Origin: [Eubacterium] yurii
Lineage (GTDB): Bacteria; Bacillota; Clostridia; Peptostreptococcales; Filifactoraceae
Direction: 5' to 3'
NCBI GenBank assembly: GCA_900167215.1
Contig: FUZS01000012.1
Coordinates: 1 to 64,000 of the forward strand
DNA: 64,000 nt
The notes under the pieces were generated by a model that saw nothing but the letters and a program-made list of their open reading frames with translations, was not told the origin of the DNA and did no database searches. Positions 36,460-46,256 of this stretch are shown here, piece after piece; position 1 is the stretch's first letter; each line of letters begins with the position of its first letter. A program made the translations under genes and the position numbers.

Positions 36460-37875
36460 ATGGCTAAAGATCTTACTGATGTGCAAGTAAAAGAACTTGA
36501 TGAGTTATTCGAAAAAGCGGAAGCAGCAAGGAAGATAATAGAAAATTATGATCAGGCGACAGTTGACAGATTAATCCAAAAAGTTGCTTGGGCTATAGCT
36601 AATAGAGAAACTGTAAAATATCTCGTTGAAAAATCAATAGAAGAAAGTGGACTTGGCGACAGAGAGTCTCGAAATAATAAAAGATTTAAAGTTCGTGGAG
36701 TACTAAGGGATGCATTGAGAGCAAAAAGTGTAGGCGTAATAGAAGAAATACCTGAAAAGGGTATCAAAAAATATGCAAAACCTGTCGGTATCATAGCATC
36801 ACTTGTACCTACAACAAATCCTGTACTTACTCCTGCAGGACAAGCGATATACGGTATAAAGGCAAGGGACGTATTGATTTTTTCTCCGCATCCAAGAGCA
36901 AAAAATACGACATACGAAGGTGTTGAAATAATGAGACAGGCTCTTAAGGAACTTGGAGCACCCGAAGATATACTTCAATGTGTAAAAAATCCGTCAGTAG
37001 CAATGACTGAAGCGTTGATGGCAAGGGCTGACCTCGTAATAGCAACAGGTGGAAGACCTATGGTAAAGGCTGCTTACTCTTCAGGAACACCTGCTTATGG
37101 TTCTGGAGCCGGAAATGCAACAATGATATTCGACAATACTGCTGACCCTGTAGAAGCTGCGCATAATACTATGATTTCAAAGACAAGTGACAACGGTAGC
37201 GGTTGCTCTGCTGACGGTAACTTAGTAATATACGATGAAATATATGATGAAGTTTTGAAAAACCTTGAAAAAGAAGGTGGATACAAGGCAAATGCAGAAG
37301 AAAAAGAAAAATTAAAAAAAGTAATGTGGGATGAAGAAGGACATAGACTTGCTGATACAGTAGCCATACCTCCTCAAAAATTGGCTGAGATAGCAGGATT
37401 TACTATACCTGCTGATAGAAAGTTTATCTTTGTTGAAGAAGAGAATATAGGAAAAGAACATTTCTTCTCATCAGAGAAACTTACAACACTACTTGCAACA
37501 TTCAAATATTCAGGAGAATTTGAAAATGCTCTTGATAAGATGAGAGCTATATATGAGGTAGGAGGTAAAGGTCACTCAGTAGGTATATTCTCCTTTGATG
37601 AGGACCATATCCATAGATTGGCTATGGCGGCACCGGTGAGCAGAATAATGGTAAGACAACCACAATCAAAGGCAAATTCAGGCTCTGCTACAAACGGAAT
37701 GCCGATGACATCATCAATGGGTTGCGGTACTTGGGGTGGAAATATTGTTTCTGAAAACGTGGCTTTGAAACACTATATGAATACAACTTGGGTATCAGTT
37801 CCTATACCAAGAGATATGCCTTCAGATAAGGAACTATTCGGAGAATTCTATGTTGCTGAATTGGCAGAAGACTAA
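36460..37875 (+). CDS. CoA-acylating aldehyde dehydrogenase
   Basis: 471 residues of the aldehyde dehydrogenase superfamily, in the subgroup that oxidises an aldehyde to its acyl-CoA (AdhE N-domain, sulfoacetaldehyde dehydrogenase SauS, EutE/PduP relatives). Landmarks are KPVGIIASLVPTTNP, IFSPHPRAKNT, TGGRPMVKAAYSSGTPAYGSGAGN and the catalytic Cys at 249 in GSGCSADG. It has no fused alcohol dehydrogenase. The ATG at 36460 follows GGAGG by 8 nt. It stands before a ThDP enzyme, which could supply its aldehyde. The substrate is unknown. Confidence 0.88.
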   Translation: MAKDLTDVQVKELDELFEKAEAARKIIENYDQATVDRLIQKVAWAIANRETVKYLVEKSIEESGLGDRESRNNKRFKVRGVLRDALRAKSVGVIEEIPEKGIKKYAKPVGIIASLVPTTNPVLTPAGQAIYGIKARDVLIFSPHPRAKNTTYEGVEIMRQALKELGAPEDILQCVKNPSVAMTEALMARADLVIATGGRPMVKAAYSSGTPAYGSGAGNATMIFDNTADPVEAAHNTMISKTSDNGSGCSADGNLVIYDEIYDEVLKNLEKEGGYKANAEEKEKLKKVMWDEEGHRLADTVAIPPQKLAEIAGFTIPADRKFIFVEEENIGKEHFFSSEKLTTLLATFKYSGEFENALDKMRAIYEVGGKGHSVGIFSFDEDHIHRLAMAAPVSRIMVRQPQSKANSGSATNGMPMTSSMGCGTWGGNIVSENVALKHYMNTTWVSVPIPRDMPSDKELFGEFYVAELAED

Positions 37876-37908
37876 AATATGATAAATAGCTGATAAATAA
37901 GGTTATAA

Positions 37909-37957
37909 ATTCATTCTTGCAATAAGGCTTGAAAATAGCTTTATTGTAAGAATGAAT
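37909..37957 (+). terminator. Long hairpin after the aldehyde dehydrogenase gene
   Basis: ATTCATTCTTGCAATAAGGC pairs over about 19-20 positions with GCTTTATTGTAAGAATGAAT. The loop is short and there is no T-run, so it may be an RNA-end stabiliser rather than a strict terminator. The rest of the 433-bp spacer to 38308 shows nothing else. Confidence 0.55.
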
Positions 37958-38308
37958 ATAGAAATAATTTTAAAGATAGTTGAAATTTATAAAGTTCAAC
38001 AAATGATTACTTGCAGTAAAATATATTATGATTAATAATAACATTGTAGAGGTATTTTGAAAATTTACCCGTAAATTAGAAGAACATAAGAATTAAACTT
38101 TGATTAGTAATAATGAGATATTGGTATTAAAGTAAATATAGTAAACGTCATTATAATGTTCTATTTATTTTAATAAAGATAATATGTTTTAAGCTACATT
38201 TTTAATAAATGGGAAAACAATGTCGATTACAATAAGTAAAAAATTTTAAAAACATTGATAATATTTTAATTTTAAAATTGTGGCATTGCCACTACGAGGA
38301 GGGCTTAT

Positions 38309-40111
38309 ATGAATAAGTTAATATCTGAGCAACTTGTAGACTACCTTGAAAGACGTGATACAAAATATGTATTTGGACTTTGCGGTCATACAGTAATAGC
38401 AATGTTGGATGCGCTAAATAAAAGTAAGAAACTCCAATATATTTCAGTAAGACATGAACAGATAGCATCTACTGCAGCCGATGGATATGCAAGAGCTACA
38501 GGTAAGGCAAGCGTTGTGCTTTGCCACTTGGGACCCGGTCTTACAAATGCAACTACAGGTGTAGCGGGAGCGGCTCTTGACTCTATACCTATGGTAGTAA
38601 TTGCAGGCGATGTACCAAGCTACTACTACGGCAAGCATCCTCACCAAGAGGTGAATATGCATGCTGATGCTGATCAATATAAGATATATCAACCATTTGT
38701 AAAGAGAGCTTTCAGAGTTGATATTCCACAACTCTTCCCTGATATATTAGACAGAGCATTCAGATTGGCAGAATCCGGAAAACCCGGACCTGTTTTGATA
38801 TCAGTTCCTATGGATATGTTTTCAAGAGAGCTGGACACTTCATATTTTGACAGGACTATGAGAGGAACATTGATTACAAATAAACCGTCTATAGATGAAG
38901 AGGCTGCAAAGAAAATAGCAAAGATGCTGGTAGAAGCTAAAAATCCGGTGATTCATGTAGGTGGCGGAGTCATACTTGCAAATGCAAGTGAAGAACTCAA
39001 AGAATTGGTTGATTTTTACAATATACCGGTATCAAGGACTTTGATGGGACAAGGAGCCTTATCTGACAGACACCCGCTAATGATGGGAATGACAGGATTT
39101 TGGGGTACTAATTTCATCAACGAAAAAACCTCAAATGCAGATGTTGTGATGGGACTTGGTACAAGATTTGCCGAGGCTGACTCAAGTTCATGGTACAAGG
39201 GTGTAACTTTCAACCCTGAAAAAACAAAATTCATTCAAATAGACATAGATCCTACTGAAATAGGAAGAAACTATCCTATAGAAGTAGGAGCTGTAGCAGA
39301 TTTGAAATTAGCATTACAAGAAATATTAAAAGAGATAAAGGCTCTTAAACCTGAAGGATTTAAAAATCCTGCTTTGATTGAAGAGATAAAAAAATACAAG
39401 GAAGAGTTTAAAAAATCGAATGAAGCCGTAGAAAACGACTCAAGATTCCCTATGACTCCGCAAAGAATATTGAAAGATGTAAGAGAAGTATTCCCGGAAG
39501 ATGGAATAATATGTACGGATGTAGGTTGGAACAAAAATGGCATAGGACAGCAGTTTGACATTACAAAACCGGGAACAATAATGCATCCGGGTGGACTTGC
39601 TACTATGGGATTCGGCTCTGCCGCATTGCTTGGTGTGAAACTTGCTAAACCTGATAAGAAGGTAATCACTTTGATTGGTGACGGCGGTTTCGGAACAAAT
39701 CCGTCAGTGTTGGCTACAGCAAAAGAATACAATATTCCTGTGGTATGGGTGGTAATGAACAACTATGCATTTGGAACAATAGCCGGGCTTGAAGGTGCTC
39801 ACTATCATCATAACTTTGGAACAGTATTTAAGATAGACTCTAAACCTTATAATCCTGAGTGGTCAGAAGTAGCTAAGGCTTATGGGATAAAGGCTAAAAA
39901 GGTGCAATCTGCTGATGAATTCAAAGAGATATTCAAGGAAGCAATAGAGTCAAACGAACCATATTTAATTGATGTACCTATGGAAAACATACCTGTGCCT
40001 ACAGATGGTATCTGGAATATCAACGACATCTACACACCTAAAGAAAATATAAAAGATGGTGTATTGATGTATGGAGAAGCTACAAGATCAGTCCATGTAG
40101 CAACAAAATAG
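38309..40111 (+). CDS. Thiamine diphosphate enzyme (acetolactate synthase-like)
   Basis: 600 residues with the three-domain ThDP-enzyme layout. The N-terminal PYR domain has catalytic Glu50 in VRHEQIA, the central domain has NPVIHVGGGV, and the C-terminal PP domain has GDGGFGTNP followed by the NNYAFGT magnesium site. It belongs to the acetolactate synthase/glyoxylate carboligase/2-oxoacid decarboxylase group. No small regulatory subunit adjoins, and the sequence is not typical of biosynthetic IlvB. The context (acylating dehydrogenase before, TRAP transporter after) favours a catabolic decarboxylase or carboligase. Confidence 0.85.
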   Translation: MNKLISEQLVDYLERRDTKYVFGLCGHTVIAMLDALNKSKKLQYISVRHEQIASTAADGYARATGKASVVLCHLGPGLTNATTGVAGAALDSIPMVVIAGDVPSYYYGKHPHQEVNMHADADQYKIYQPFVKRAFRVDIPQLFPDILDRAFRLAESGKPGPVLISVPMDMFSRELDTSYFDRTMRGTLITNKPSIDEEAAKKIAKMLVEAKNPVIHVGGGVILANASEELKELVDFYNIPVSRTLMGQGALSDRHPLMMGMTGFWGTNFINEKTSNADVVMGLGTRFAEADSSSWYKGVTFNPEKTKFIQIDIDPTEIGRNYPIEVGAVADLKLALQEILKEIKALKPEGFKNPALIEEIKKYKEEFKKSNEAVENDSRFPMTPQRILKDVREVFPEDGIICTDVGWNKNGIGQQFDITKPGTIMHPGGLATMGFGSAALLGVKLAKPDKKVITLIGDGGFGTNPSVLATAKEYNIPVVWVVMNNYAFGTIAGLEGAHYHHNFGTVFKIDSKPYNPEWSEVAKAYGIKAKKVQSADEFKEIFKEAIESNEPYLIDVPMENIPVPTDGIWNINDIYTPKENIKDGVLMYGEATRSVHVATK

Positions 40112-40214
40112 TTTTTACAAACTGATTGAAGAATCCAAGCGTTTCTTATTTAAAAATATATTAGATTTTGTAGAATATGTTTTCGGGTTTAGAGTTTATA
40201 AGTACAAAATTATC

Positions 40215-40254
40215 TATAGTATAGGCTAACAATAAAAAGTTAGCCTATACTATA
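40215..40254 (+). terminator. Perfect 16-bp inverted repeat between the ThDP and TRAP genes
   Basis: TATAGTATAGGCTAAC and its exact complement GTTAGCCTATACTATA are separated by 8 nt. A T-run is missing (AAAATAT follows). It could be an attenuator, a weak terminator or a DNA operator ahead of the transporter. Confidence 0.6.
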
Positions 40255-40341
40255 AAATATCAGAAAATCGTAATCATTATATCTTATATGAAATTAAAAA
40301 ATAAAATACTTATAAAATAAAATTAAAGTTGGGAGGATGTT

Positions 40342-40821
40342 ATGAAGAAAGTAAATGAATATCTCGAAGAAATAATTCTCGTAATATTACTGATTTGCAT
40401 GACCTTAATCTTAGGCTTGCAAATTGTTTCAAGATATGTATTTAGAAACTCTCTTTCATGGTCGGAAGAGCTTGTAAGATATATGTTTGTATGGTCAACG
40501 TTTATAGGGGTACCATATTGTATCAAAAAAAGTACGTCTATCAAAGTCGATCAGTTTAGAAATTCAATGCCTGCAAGTGTGCAAAAGGCGCTATCTTATA
40601 TAGATAAATTGATAATGTTAATATTATTTTTAATAATGGCGGCATTTTCATGCGACATTGTGGCATCTTCGTTTGCAAGCGGTCAGTCAAGTGCAGCTAT
40701 AGGTATACCGTCTTGGCTAATTCAGATATCAGTTCCTATAGGCTCTGTACTTTCAATCATTAGAATAATTCAAAATGCGATTGCCTTAAGTAAGGAATCG
40801 AAACAAGAAAAAGAAAATTAG
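40342..40821 (+). CDS. dctQ: TRAP transporter small permease (DctQ type)
   Basis: 159 residues with four transmembrane helices and the family's conserved VSRYVFRNSLSWSEELVRYMFVW block. It pairs with the large permease for sodium-driven import of organic acids. A GGGAGG ribosome site is present. First gene of dctQ-dctM-dctP. Confidence 0.92.
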   Translation: MKKVNEYLEEIILVILLICMTLILGLQIVSRYVFRNSLSWSEELVRYMFVWSTFIGVPYCIKKSTSIKVDQFRNSMPASVQKALSYIDKLIMLILFLIMAAFSCDIVASSFASGQSSAAIGIPSWLIQISVPIGSVLSIIRIIQNAIALSKESKQEKEN

Positions 40822-40830
40822 GAGGTAATA

Positions 40831-42120
40831 ATGAGTGTAGCATCTTTATTTATAATATTTGCGATTCTTATTGTAATTGCCGTACCTATAGGTATGATAT
40901 TGGCAATACTCGGAATATTACCCAATTTGATAGATCCGTGGTTTCCTGCCGATCCTCAATATATAATAAGAGCGATGATTAACGGAGTAGATAGCTTTCC
41001 ACTCTTGGCAGTACCGATGTTTGTACTTTCAGGAAATATAATGGCAGAAGGTAAGATTTCAAAAAAATTGTTTAACTTTTTTTCATATTTTGTAGCTGAC
41101 AAAACAGCAGGACTGCCTATTGCAACAGTAATTACCTGCTTGTTCTACGGTGCAATATCAGGCTCAGGTCCTGCTACTACAGCAGCAGTCGGAGCAATGA
41201 CTATTCCTATAATGGTAAATCTTGGATATGACAAGGTGTTTTCTACATCACTTGTTGCAGTTGCAGGCGGACTTGGGGTTATTATTCCACCGTCAATCCC
41301 ATTCATATTCTATGGTCAGGCGTCAGGTGTATCAGTTGCCAAGATGTTTATGGCAGGTATACTTCCAGGACTACTCATAGGATTTTGTCTAATGGTCTAT
41401 TCATGGTACTATTGCAAGAAACATGGAGAAGATAAGGAAAAGCTTGTAAGTTATAAAAATGAACTTAAAAAGATGGGTTTTGTAGGGCTTTTGAAAGATA
41501 GCTTTTGGGCTATACTTTGTCCGGTAATCATACTTGGAAGCATCTATGGAGGTATAGCATCACCGACAGAAGCAGCAGTAATTTCAGTATTTTACGCTTT
41601 GATAATTTCGCTTTTCATATATAAGTCACTCAAGGTGACAGACTTGTATAAGATACTTGTAGATTCTGTAAAGACTTATACGACAATTATATTTATAATA
41701 GCTGCCGCTACAGGATTTGCAAGAATACTTACATTTATGAAGGTACCGACTTTGATTACTCAAGGTATAAGTTCTACTGTAAGCTCTAAGATTGCACTTT
41801 TGATTTTGATAAATGTAATCTTACTAATAGTAGGTATGTTTATGGATACTACACCTGCTATATTGATACTTACTCCTATCTTAGTACCGTTGGTAAAGCA
41901 ATACGGAGTAGATCCTATTCACTTTGGTATAATAATGGTGGTAAATCTTGCTATAGGTTTTGTAACACCGCCTCTTGGTGTCAACTTGTTTGTCGCCAGC
42001 TCTATAAGCTCTGTAAAGATAGAAGACATCATCAAAAAGGTTATACCTTTTATTGTGGCTTTTATAGTTGCGTTAATATTAATCACTTTCATACCTCAGA
42101 TAAGTCTGATATTACTGTAG
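40831..42120 (+). CDS. dctM: TRAP transporter large permease (DctM type)
   Basis: 429 residues, about twelve transmembrane helices. Landmarks are PMFVLSGNIMAEG, GAISGSGPATTAAVGAM, GGLGVIIPPSIPFIFYG and GFVTPPLGVNLFVAS. It carries the transport pathway of the TRAP system. It begins 9 nt after dctQ with an AGGAGG site (close to the dctQ stop). Confidence 0.95.
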   Translation: MSVASLFIIFAILIVIAVPIGMILAILGILPNLIDPWFPADPQYIIRAMINGVDSFPLLAVPMFVLSGNIMAEGKISKKLFNFFSYFVADKTAGLPIATVITCLFYGAISGSGPATTAAVGAMTIPIMVNLGYDKVFSTSLVAVAGGLGVIIPPSIPFIFYGQASGVSVAKMFMAGILPGLLIGFCLMVYSWYYCKKHGEDKEKLVSYKNELKKMGFVGLLKDSFWAILCPVIILGSIYGGIASPTEAAVISVFYALIISLFIYKSLKVTDLYKILVDSVKTYTTIIFIIAAATGFARILTFMKVPTLITQGISSTVSSKIALLILINVILLIVGMFMDTTPAILILTPILVPLVKQYGVDPIHFGIIMVVNLAIGFVTPPLGVNLFVASSISSVKIEDIIKKVIPFIVAFIVALILITFIPQISLILL

Positions 42121-42135
42121 TGGAGGGATGAGAAA

Positions 42136-43191
42136 ATGAAAAATAAATCGATGAAAAAAATATATAGCTTAGTCTTGCTTCTTGTTTGCATTACGACGCT
42201 CACAGCTTGTCTAAGTACAGAGGCAAGGAGAAAAAAAGTGGGAGAAAGGAACAAATATGAACTTTACCTTGCCCACGCATCACAGACTGATACTGTAACA
42301 GACATATTTGCTATGAAATTTGCTGAGCTTGTGGAAGAAAAGAGCAAGGGAAGAATAGATATGAATGTTTATCCAAACTCTCAACTTGGCGGTGATGTAG
42401 AGATAACAGAGGCAGTACAAAGAGGAAATATAACCTTTGTCGTTCAAACTACAGCTCCTCAGGTACCCTTTGTACCGGAAGTGGCGATATTTGATGCACC
42501 TATGGCGTTTAAAAATCTGAAGATTGCAAGAATGGTCTTGGACGGAGAGTTGCAGGAAAAACTCAAAAAATACTATGAACAAAAACATCTTAGATTGCTT
42601 GGATATGCAGATTAGGGATATAGAGTAATGTCATCTAATAAAGAGGTAAAAAACATTGACGACCTAAAGGGGATAAAAATTCGTACAATGGAAAATTCAA
42701 ACCACATAGCCTTATGGAAGTCGTCAGGTGCAAATCCTACACCTATGGCATGGGCTGAGGTATATGTAGGTCTGCAACAAAAGACTATAGATGCACAGGA
42801 AAATCCTATAGAAACGATAGTTGCAAGTAAGGTCTATGAACAACAAAAATATGTAGTTCAAACAAACCACATACTTCATACTCTTTCACTCGTTGGCTCA
42901 CCGGCTGTACTTGATGATTTGCCTAAGGATTTGCAAGATGTAATACAAGAGGCTGCAGACGAGGCAAAGGTATACGCAAGGGCTCAAACTGATGAGAGAA
43001 GTGATGGAAGAATCAAAATATTAAAGGATAATGATGTTGTCATTCTTGATTATAATGATGATTTGTTCACACAAATGAGAGACGCCACTAAGGGAGTATG
43101 GACTACAATAGAAAATAAAATAGGCAAGGAACTTGTAGACGTGCTTAGAAGTGAAATTGACAGGGCGGAAAAAGAAACAGGAGTAAATTAA
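42136..43191 (+). pseudogene. dctP: TRAP substrate-binding lipoprotein (DctP type) with in-frame TAG
   Basis: A DctP-family binding protein with a lipobox (TTLTAC, Cys25), FAELVEEKSKGRIDMNVYPNSQLGGDVEI, KNIDDLKGIKIRTM and AWAEVYVGLQQKTIDAQENPI. The frame is interrupted by a TAG at 42613-42615 (after LRLLGYAD) and continues in the same frame with GYR and VMSSNKEV. The residue at this place is variable in the family, so TAG could come from CAG or TGG by one change. The upstream 159 residues alone would not fold as a binding protein. Either the transporter is broken, or the stop is suppressed or a sequence error. Confidence 0.85.
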
Positions 43192-43192
43192 A

Positions 43193-44059
43193 ATGGCTAA
43201 CAGAATACAAGGAACAACAAGACTGATAGGATTAATCGGAACACCGATAAAACACTCTCGTTCACCACACATGCACAACAGTGCTTTTGAAAAGACGGGA
43301 CAAGACTATGCCTATCTCTGCCTTGAAGTAGGCAAAGAAGGGCTTAAGCAAGCACTTGAAGCACTAAAACTATTTAATGCTAAAGGATCAAATATTACCT
43401 TCCCAAACAAACAAGAGGTAATTCAATATCTTGATGAAATCTCAGAAGATGCCAAAATAATCGGCTCTGTAAATACAATAACTATAGATGACGAAACGAA
43501 GAAGATAAAAGGATATAATACTGACGGAAGAGGCTTTGTAGCATCAATAGAGGAGCTTAAAATAGACTATAAGGGAAAAAAAGTCGTATTGCTTGGAGTA
43601 GGCGGAGCAGGAAGAGCGATAGCTATACAATTAGCGTATGAGGGAGTAGGAGAGCTCATTATAAAAGATATTGATGAAGCATTAATGAAAGAAGTAAAAG
43701 AAACTATAAACAAAGGAATTCCAAATTGTAAGGTGAAACTTATAATTGATGAGGACGCTTTAAAGGAAGAATTAAAAGATGCTGTACTTCTTATAAATGC
43801 TACTCCACTTGGCATGAAGGGTAGAGTCGATATGTGCGCCATATCATCATCAGATGTACTTAATAACACAAAGGCTTTTGTGTATGACATAGTCTATGAG
43901 CCAAGAGAAACAAAACTTATGAAATATGCCAAAGAAAAGGGACTTCAAACTACAAACGGTATAAATATGATGCTTTGGCAAGGTGCATTGGCATATAAGA
44001 TATGGCTTGGAGTAGATATGCCAATAGACTATGTGAGAGGCGAACTGTTTGAAGGATAA
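43193..44059 (+). CDS. aroE: Shikimate/quinate dehydrogenase-like protein (AroE family)
   Basis: 288 residues: substrate domain with HSRSPHMHN and NITFPNKQEV (catalytic Lys), the catalytic Asp in NTDGRG, then a Rossmann domain with GVGGAGRAIA. AroE reduces 3-dehydroshikimate; YdiB-type relatives oxidise quinate or shikimate. It lies 1 nt after dctP and no other aro genes adjoin. This placement, next to a TRAP transporter, suggests catabolic use of an imported cyclic or hydroxy acid, but a biosynthetic role cannot be excluded. Confidence 0.82.
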   Translation: MANRIQGTTRLIGLIGTPIKHSRSPHMHNSAFEKTGQDYAYLCLEVGKEGLKQALEALKLFNAKGSNITFPNKQEVIQYLDEISEDAKIIGSVNTITIDDETKKIKGYNTDGRGFVASIEELKIDYKGKKVVLLGVGGAGRAIAIQLAYEGVGELIIKDIDEALMKEVKETINKGIPNCKVKLIIDEDALKEELKDAVLLINATPLGMKGRVDMCAISSSDVLNNTKAFVYDIVYEPRETKLMKYAKEKGLQTTNGINMMLWQGALAYKIWLGVDMPIDYVRGELFEG

Positions 44060-44094
44060 AAGGATGTAATATAAATAATATAGATATAAAAAAG

Positions 44095-44121
44095 GGCGTA
44101 TGATTTTAAAAATTATACGCC
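44095..44121. terminator. Hairpin after the aroE-like gene
   Basis: GGCGTAT pairs with ATACGCC around a 13-nt loop. An A-run precedes it and no T-run follows, so plus-strand termination would be weak. Confidence 0.4.
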
Positions 44122-44136
44122 AAACTATTACACATA

Positions 44137-44257
44137 CTAATACTAATCACCTTTTATAAAATCAAGTAGTTATTTTAAATGCCTTTATACATCGTAGAAA
44201 TTTTCAATAAATTTTTTGCAACTTAACTAAATGGCTTTTTAACAGGTTTTTAGTATA
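44137..44257 (-). repeat. MITE-like repeat, family B, reverse copy
   Basis: CTAATACTAATCACCTTTTATAAA at the left and GCTTTTTAACAGGTTTTTAGTATAA at the right, 121 bp. It is the reverse complement of the 29263-29383 copy, with shared internal blocks. It fills most of the 381-bp space between aroE and the isomerase gene. Confidence 0.8.
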
Positions 44258-44295
44258 AATCTGTATTATCCATAGATTAAACAGATAATAGTATA
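44258..44295 (-). repeat. Partial family-A repeat, reverse
   Basis: TATTATCCATAGATTAAACAGATAATAGTATAAT is the reverse complement of the family-A left end. It abuts the family-B copy. Confidence 0.65.
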
Positions 44296-44440
44296 ATGTA
44301 CACACAATATAATTCAATAATCCTCAAGATTTTAATTTATTATTAGATATTTATAAAGCATTGTGAATTATTCTGAAATTGAAAATGAAATGATATTTGT
44401 TAAGTATGATAATTATTAATTTGAAAAAGAAGGTGATGAT

Positions 44441-45265
44441 ATGAATTTTGAGTTTTCTCTGGCTCAGCTTACTGTACTCAACACATCTCCGATAGAGATA
44501 TCAAAGATTGCTCATGAATGTGGCTACGACTATGTAAGCTTAAGACAGATATATATGAATTTACCTGATGAACAAAGATTTGAATTAATTAAAGATAAAA
44601 AAATGTTCAATGAATTGAAAGTCTATTTAAATGATACAGGGTTAAAAGTGCTTGACATGGAACTTGCAAGGATATATGACGGTGTAAATGTTAAGGATTA
44701 CGAGCCAATATTTGAACTTAGTGCAAATCTTGGAGTAAGAAATATATTAAGTTCGATATGGACAAATGAAAAATCATATTATATAGAGCAATTTAATATC
44801 TTATGCGAATTGGCTAAACAGTATAATTTGGATGTCAACTTGGAGTATGTGCCAATTGCAGGAGTAAATACTATGGCAAAAGCGCTTGAAGTCATAGAAA
44901 CTGTAAAAACTGAAAATGCAAGACTGCTTGTTGATATGCATCATTTTCATCGTGCCAAGGATTCGGTAGAAGAACTAAAAAAAGTCCCGGATAAATATTT
45001 TAACTTTGTACATCTCTGCGATGCTTGTAAGGAGATACCAAGCGACATTGAAGAGATGAAGAGGATAATGAGACAGGAAAGACTATATGTGGGAGAGGGC
45101 GGAATAGATATAAGAGATATTTTAAACGCTATTCCTATAGTTCCATATTCCATAGAGCTTCCTAATAAGGCACAGGTAGATAAAAACGGTTATGCTGCTC
45201 ATGCAAAGAAATGTCTTGAAACGGCAAAAAAATATGTAAATGAATATGTGAAAGGCAGAAAATAG
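44441..45265 (+). CDS. Sugar phosphate isomerase/epimerase-type TIM barrel protein
   Basis: 274 residues of the AP-endonuclease-2 (xylose-isomerase-like) barrel. Likely metal ligands are Glu in DVNLEYVP, Asp and His in LLVDMHHFHRA, His in FVHLCDA and Glu in PYSIELPN. Relatives include hydroxypyruvate isomerase, inosose dehydratase and 3-dehydroshikimate dehydratase. The last would fit the AroE-like neighbour, but this is inference. GAAGGTGATG precedes the ATG. Confidence 0.8.
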   Translation: MNFEFSLAQLTVLNTSPIEISKIAHECGYDYVSLRQIYMNLPDEQRFELIKDKKMFNELKVYLNDTGLKVLDMELARIYDGVNVKDYEPIFELSANLGVRNILSSIWTNEKSYYIEQFNILCELAKQYNLDVNLEYVPIAGVNTMAKALEVIETVKTENARLLVDMHHFHRAKDSVEELKKVPDKYFNFVHLCDACKEIPSDIEEMKRIMRQERLYVGEGGIDIRDILNAIPIVPYSIELPNKAQVDKNGYAAHAKKCLETAKKYVNEYVKGRK

Positions 45266-45437
45266 TGGAAAGCTGAATATTTATAAAAAACCTAAATTAA
45301 TATAAATTTGTAATGATAAAGTAAAATAAATTATTATGATTTATAAAGAAAAAAGTAGTAAAATATAATATAATAAATTTGTTTAGAGTGTATATTCAAA
45401 TAATATTTTTTAGTTTTTTATGAAAGGAAGTTTTTCT

Positions 45438-46256
45438 ATGAAGAAAATAGGAGTAATAATCTTCGGATTATTGATTACATCATTTTTAAACAATCAATGT
45501 TCAGCGGCAAACCATAATGACATTACATTAATAATTAATGGTAAGAGAGTTGTTCTTGAGCAAAATATAATAATTGAAAATGGAAGGGTGCTTGTGCCTT
45601 ACTCTTTGATAGCAAAAGATTTGGGAGCAGTAAGCAACTGGGACAGCAGTACAAAAAAAGTAAGTGTAAAGGTAGATGGAAAACTAATAGAGATAAAAAT
45701 AGGTAATAAGACAGCAATGATAAACGGTAAGACGGTGGAACTTGATGTGCCGCCTATGATAAGAAATGACAGGACTATGATACCACTTAGATTTGTGGCT
45801 GAAAGTTTGGATTACAATGTTGATTATGATAAGGAAAAGAGGGAAGTATCATTGACTCCGATTTTGAATGGATTTAGTGAAAGTGGTGTTGTAAATTTTG
45901 AAGACATCACGTATAAGCGTGATAAATATCCATTCTTGAAAGAATACTATGAGGCACGAAGAAAAGGAAATTTTTCCACTGCTATAAATAAAGAAGGATA
46001 TACTTATGCTGTAGTAGATTATGGTACAAGAAGCACTGGGGGTTATTCAGTGAAAATAGAAAGCATTAAACTGCTTGATGATGGGAAGATTCATATTAAA
46101 TCAGCGCTAAATTCTCCTCCACAAGGAGCTATTGTTACATTGGCTATTACTTATCCAAAAGCGATAATAAAATTTGCTAATCCTACAAACATACCTGTAA
46201 TCTTTGATATTCAAGAAAATAATGGTATGCCTGACTTGTCTTCTGATTTAAAATAA
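45438..46256 (+). CDS. Secreted copper amine oxidase N-terminal-like (stalk) domain protein
   Basis: 272 residues. The signal peptide (about 1-25, ending QCSAA) is followed by a stalk domain of the copper amine oxidase N-terminal type (ITLIINGKRVVLEQNIIIENG, LVPYSLIAKDLGA, then PPMIRNDRTMIPLRFVAESL). The remaining 130 residues are an unrecognised beta-rich region. Such domains anchor or mediate wall and protein contacts in Firmicutes. It is unrelated in function to the flanking metabolic genes. The ATG at 45438 follows AAAGGAAG; the ATG at 45420 overlaps it. Confidence 0.82.
   Translation: MKKIGVIIFGLLITSFLNNQCSAANHNDITLIINGKRVVLEQNIIIENGRVLVPYSLIAKDLGAVSNWDSSTKKVSVKVDGKLIEIKIGNKTAMINGKTVELDVPPMIRNDRTMIPLRFVAESLDYNVDYDKEKREVSLTPILNGFSESGVVNFEDITYKRDKYPFLKEYYEARRKGNFSTAINKEGYTYAVVDYGTRSTGGYSVKIESIKLLDDGKIHIKSALNSPPQGAIVTLAITYPKAIIKFANPTNIPVIFDIQENNGMPDLSSDLK

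Noticed and set aside
36460-40111. Sulfoacetaldehyde pathway (SauS plus Xsc)
   Set aside because: The dehydrogenase has SauS-like features, but the ThDP enzyme lacks the typical Xsc opening and no phosphotransacetylase is adjacent.
42613-42615. Pyrrolysine codon in dctP
   Set aside because: TAG is used as a normal stop elsewhere (for example tsaD), the family has no pyrrolysine precedent known to me, and no pyl genes are in the window.
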